64,000 bases of DNA from Lysinibacillus agricola. Its GTDB lineage: Bacteria; Bacillota; Bacilli; Bacillales_A; Planococcaceae. Positions 62,243-64,000 of this stretch are shown here, one piece after another (the stretch's first letter is position 1; each line of letters begins with the position of its first letter). The position numbers and the translations under genes are program-made. The stretch is from assembly GCF_016638705.1 (NCBI RefSeq), contig NZ_CP067341.1, forward strand, positions 1,987,501 to 2,051,500. The letters run 5' to 3'. The notes below the pieces were generated by a model. It ran no database searches, was not told the DNA's origin, and saw only the letters and a list, made by a program, of their open reading frames with translations.

Positions 62243-63337
62243 TTAATTTGTTTGAATTTTTAGCCATTTATCTCGGTGAATTACCTCAATTGGATAGTTC
62301 GCTAACTCATCTGTACGTTTTCCCATCGCGTGTGCTAACTCAAGGGAAGAATATAAGACCTCACCACGTCCAAGCAGTCCCTTGTCACTATATACCTCAA
62401 CAACGTCGCCATTTGCGAAATCACCTTCGACACGGTATACACCAGCAGGTAATAGGCTTTTCCCGTTTGCCAATAGCGCATGTTCAGCGCCACTATCTAT
62501 AAAAATTTTACCAGATACTTCCGTGAGTGCAATCCACTGTTTATTATTTGTTAAAACAGCAAGCGCCTCATGCTCAACATACGTACCATCACCACGTCCT
62601 TCCACTATGTTGACAAGTTTATTCGCGCCGTGACCAGTTCCGATAAACACTTTGACGCCCGCATTTAAAGCTGCTCGAGCTGCCAGTAATTTGGATTCCA
62701 TACCACCTGTACCGACCTTAGAGCCTGTACCGTCTGCAAAACCTAGCATTTCATCAGATACCTCTGTTAAACGATCGATGCGTTTGGCATGTGGGTTTTT
62801 ATTTGGATTGGCGTTATACAACCCATTGATGTCTGTTAGGATAATGAGTTGATCAGCATGAACAAGACCACTTACAAGTGCCGATAACATATCGTTATCT
62901 CCAAAGGTTAATTCGCTGACAGATACTGTATCGTTTTCGTTAATGATAGGTAGCATGGAGCGATCTAATAATTCCTCAAATGTGGCATATGCATTTTTAT
63001 AGCGTTCTTTTTTTGAAAAATCAGTGCGTGTTAATAAAATCTGAGCAGGTACAATATCATAAATGCTAAATAAAGCATTGTAGGTTTGAATTAGCAAACT
63101 TTGCCCAACTGCTGCAGCAGCCTGTTTACCTTTTACTGTGACAGGACGAGAAGGGTAGCCTAGTTGTTTAAAACCTGCTGCAACTGCGCCTGATGAAACA
63201 AGCACTACTTCATGACCATACTTTTTTAATTCAGCTATCGCTTGAACATGATCCATTAAACGTATTTTATCAATTTCACCTTTTGCATTTGTTAAGGAGC
63301 TACTCCCAATTTTGACGACGATTCTTTTTCTTTCCAT
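62243..63337 (-). CDS. proB: Glutamate 5-kinase
   Basis: A 364-residue kinase with an N-terminal amino acid kinase domain (KIGSSSLTNAKG, VSSGAVAAGFKQLG, INENDTVS, FGDNDMLSALV, GTGGMESKLLAA) and a C-terminal PUA domain (from about residue 270). It phosphorylates glutamate, the first and feedback-controlled step of proline synthesis. GGAGG lies 7 nt before the ATG. With proA it forms the proBA operon behind a T-box leader. Confidence 0.96.
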   Translation of the reverse strand: MERKRIVVKIGSSSLTNAKGEIDKIRLMDHVQAIAELKKYGHEVVLVSSGAVAAGFKQLGYPSRPVTVKGKQAAAAVGQSLLIQTYNALFSIYDIVPAQILLTRTDFSKKERYKNAYATFEELLDRSMLPIINENDTVSVSELTFGDNDMLSALVSGLVHADQLIILTDINGLYNANPNKNPHAKRIDRLTEVSDEMLGFADGTGSKVGTGGMESKLLAARAALNAGVKVFIGTGHGANKLVNIVEGRGDGTYVEHEALAVLTNNKQWIALTEVSGKIFIDSGAEHALLANGKSLLPAGVYRVEGDFANGDVVEVYSDKGLLGRGEVLYSSLELAHAMGKRTDELANYPIEVIHRDKWLKIQTN

Positions 63338-63403
63338 AGCAATACCTCCAATTCACCATTACACTTGCATTATAATTTAAACTTTAGCAGCCGCTAAGAT
63401 TTT

Positions 63404-63545
63404 CGCTACTATAGTGACATCCGCCGGACTTTAACTTCTTTCAGTAGATGTCTTTTGTGCCGAAAGCGTAGCGACAGGTACAGGTGTTTGGACACCCGCT
63501 GAAAAGTAACTTAAATCCGCATTCATTTGCTGAAAGAAGTTAAAA
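63404..63545. repeat. Dispersed modular repeat between T-box and proB
   Basis: CTTTCAGTAGATGTCTTTTG, CCGAAAGCGTAGCGACAG (63442-63476) and GTTTGGACACCCGCTGAAAA, CCGCATTCATTT, GCTGAAAGAAG (63486-63539) match parts of 59664-59860 and 21649-21690. It adds about 140 nt to the proB leader. Confidence 0.7.
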
Positions 63546-63548
63546 ATA

Positions 63549-63800
63549 AAAAACCTTTCCATCCTAATAAATTAGGACGAAAAGGTTGCTTTCCGTGGTA
63601 CCACCTACATTGAACATCATTGACATTCCACTTTACTCATAACGCTTGAGACTGCGCCTAGTTTAGCTAGGACGTTTTACGAAGTAGGTTCTTTAGTCTT
63701 TCTTGTACAATGCCTTACAGCCGATGGGCATCGCTCTCTGATCAAGCAGTTTCTAGGTACTAGTCTTCGCTCGCTTTTATTTTATAATCCAACATCTTTT
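63549..63800 (-). promoter_or_regulatory. T-box leader of proBA with proline specifier
   Basis: Minus strand: AGAGAG and GGCTGTAAGGCA mark Stem I; a specifier-loop candidate reads GAA-CCU-A (CCU at 63688-63686, proline). The T-box sequence GGTGGTACCACGG is at 63605-63593. The terminator stem is 63552-63566 / 63573-63587 followed by TTTTTT. Uncharged tRNA-Pro should stabilise the antiterminator and allow proBA expression. This class is known upstream of proBA in B. subtilis. Confidence 0.9.
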
Positions 63801-63864
63801 TTGTATGGGCTCTAACTGATTGTTTTTGGTTGAAGTCCCATTTCTTTAAAAAGTAATTGAATAA

Positions 63865-63893
63865 AGAATGCACTACTTCAGCGTGTCTGTCAA
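63865..63893 (-). promoter_or_regulatory. Probable promoter of the proBA leader
   Basis: TTGACA (63893-63888), 17 nt, CATTCT (63870-63865) on the minus strand. It would start an RNA about 60 nt before Stem I. Confidence 0.5.
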
Positions 63894-63958
63894 GCTGAAT
63901 AGGAAAGTTAATAGAAAGTTTTGAATAAATAAGTAGGGAATGTTGAACAAACGAGGAT

Positions 63959-63982
63959 AAAGTGCAAGGGGTAACGCACTTT
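63959..63982. other. Hairpin at the right end
   Basis: AAAGTGC (63959-63965) pairs with GCACTTT (63976-63982). It may be the terminator of a gene beyond the window. No gene is visible from 63894 to 64000. Confidence 0.4.
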
Positions 63983-64000
63983 GCTTACTTGAGCCACCAA

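Noticed and set aside
1..64000. tRNA, rRNA, prophage or intact insertion sequence
   Set aside because: Looked for on both strands; no tRNA cloverleaf, rRNA conserved block, integrase or intact transposase was recognised. The Rpn genes are nuclease-like and not counted as insertion sequences.

Overview
The window looks like chromosomal DNA from a low-GC, endospore-forming Bacillales bacterium, most likely Lysinibacillus or a close relative. That is inferred from AT-rich sequence, strong GGAGG ribosome binding sites, S-box and T-box leaders, a possible spore-protein pair, and neighbour sets familiar from Bacillus (ypeP/ypeQ-like, ypgQ/ypgR-like, yezD behind an S-box, proBA behind a T-box). I see no rRNA, tRNA, CRISPR array, phage module or intact insertion sequence.

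Layout. 1-10 kb: a partial effector-binding regulator, a squalene/phytoene-synthase-like gene, an SDR, type II pantothenate kinase, small Asn/Lys-rich proteins, and two regulator/exporter pairs (TetR with a DHA2 pump, MarR with an MFS pump). 10-25 kb: cell-wall hydrolase, RNase HI-like protein, SEC-C protein, oligoendopeptidase F, an Rpn-type nuclease, Dps, EamA/LysR, a CoaB-like protein, and the S-box leader with yezD. 24.5-26 kb: fhs. 26.9-33.5 kb: a hydantoinase/oxoprolinase operon (hyuA with an in-frame stop, hyuB, an OPT transporter, DUF917), ending against a truncated Rpn gene. 35-42.5 kb: HD hydrolase, DASS carboxylate transporter, ABC-F protein, CvfC-like protein, small proteins and a decayed ywbE.

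43.5-56.1 kb is the strongest candidate for an undescribed system. Ten tightly packed plus-strand genes encode an M20 amidohydrolase, a malate/tartrate/isopropylmalate-type dehydrogenase, an SDR, an aldehyde dehydrogenase, a complete Opp/Dpp-type ABC importer and a self-cleaving P1/NylC-like amidase. They converge, with overlapping 3' ends, on a PucR-type regulator. Together they read as import, amide cleavage and oxidation of an unknown amide or peptide-like nutrient.

56-64 kb: MarR/GNAT pair, a YczE-like fragment, RDD-like protein, PfkB kinase, EamA transporter and proBA under a proline T-box. The intergenic DNA is rich in modular repeats: an 82-bp higher-order minisatellite built of about 21-bp monomers (59.2-59.6 kb), 35-bp tandem units, and a dispersed GCGAAAGCGAAGCGAC-type module that recurs at several loci, including between the T-box and proB. 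Gene decay is visible in hyuA, the second Rpn gene, ywbE and the YczE fragment.
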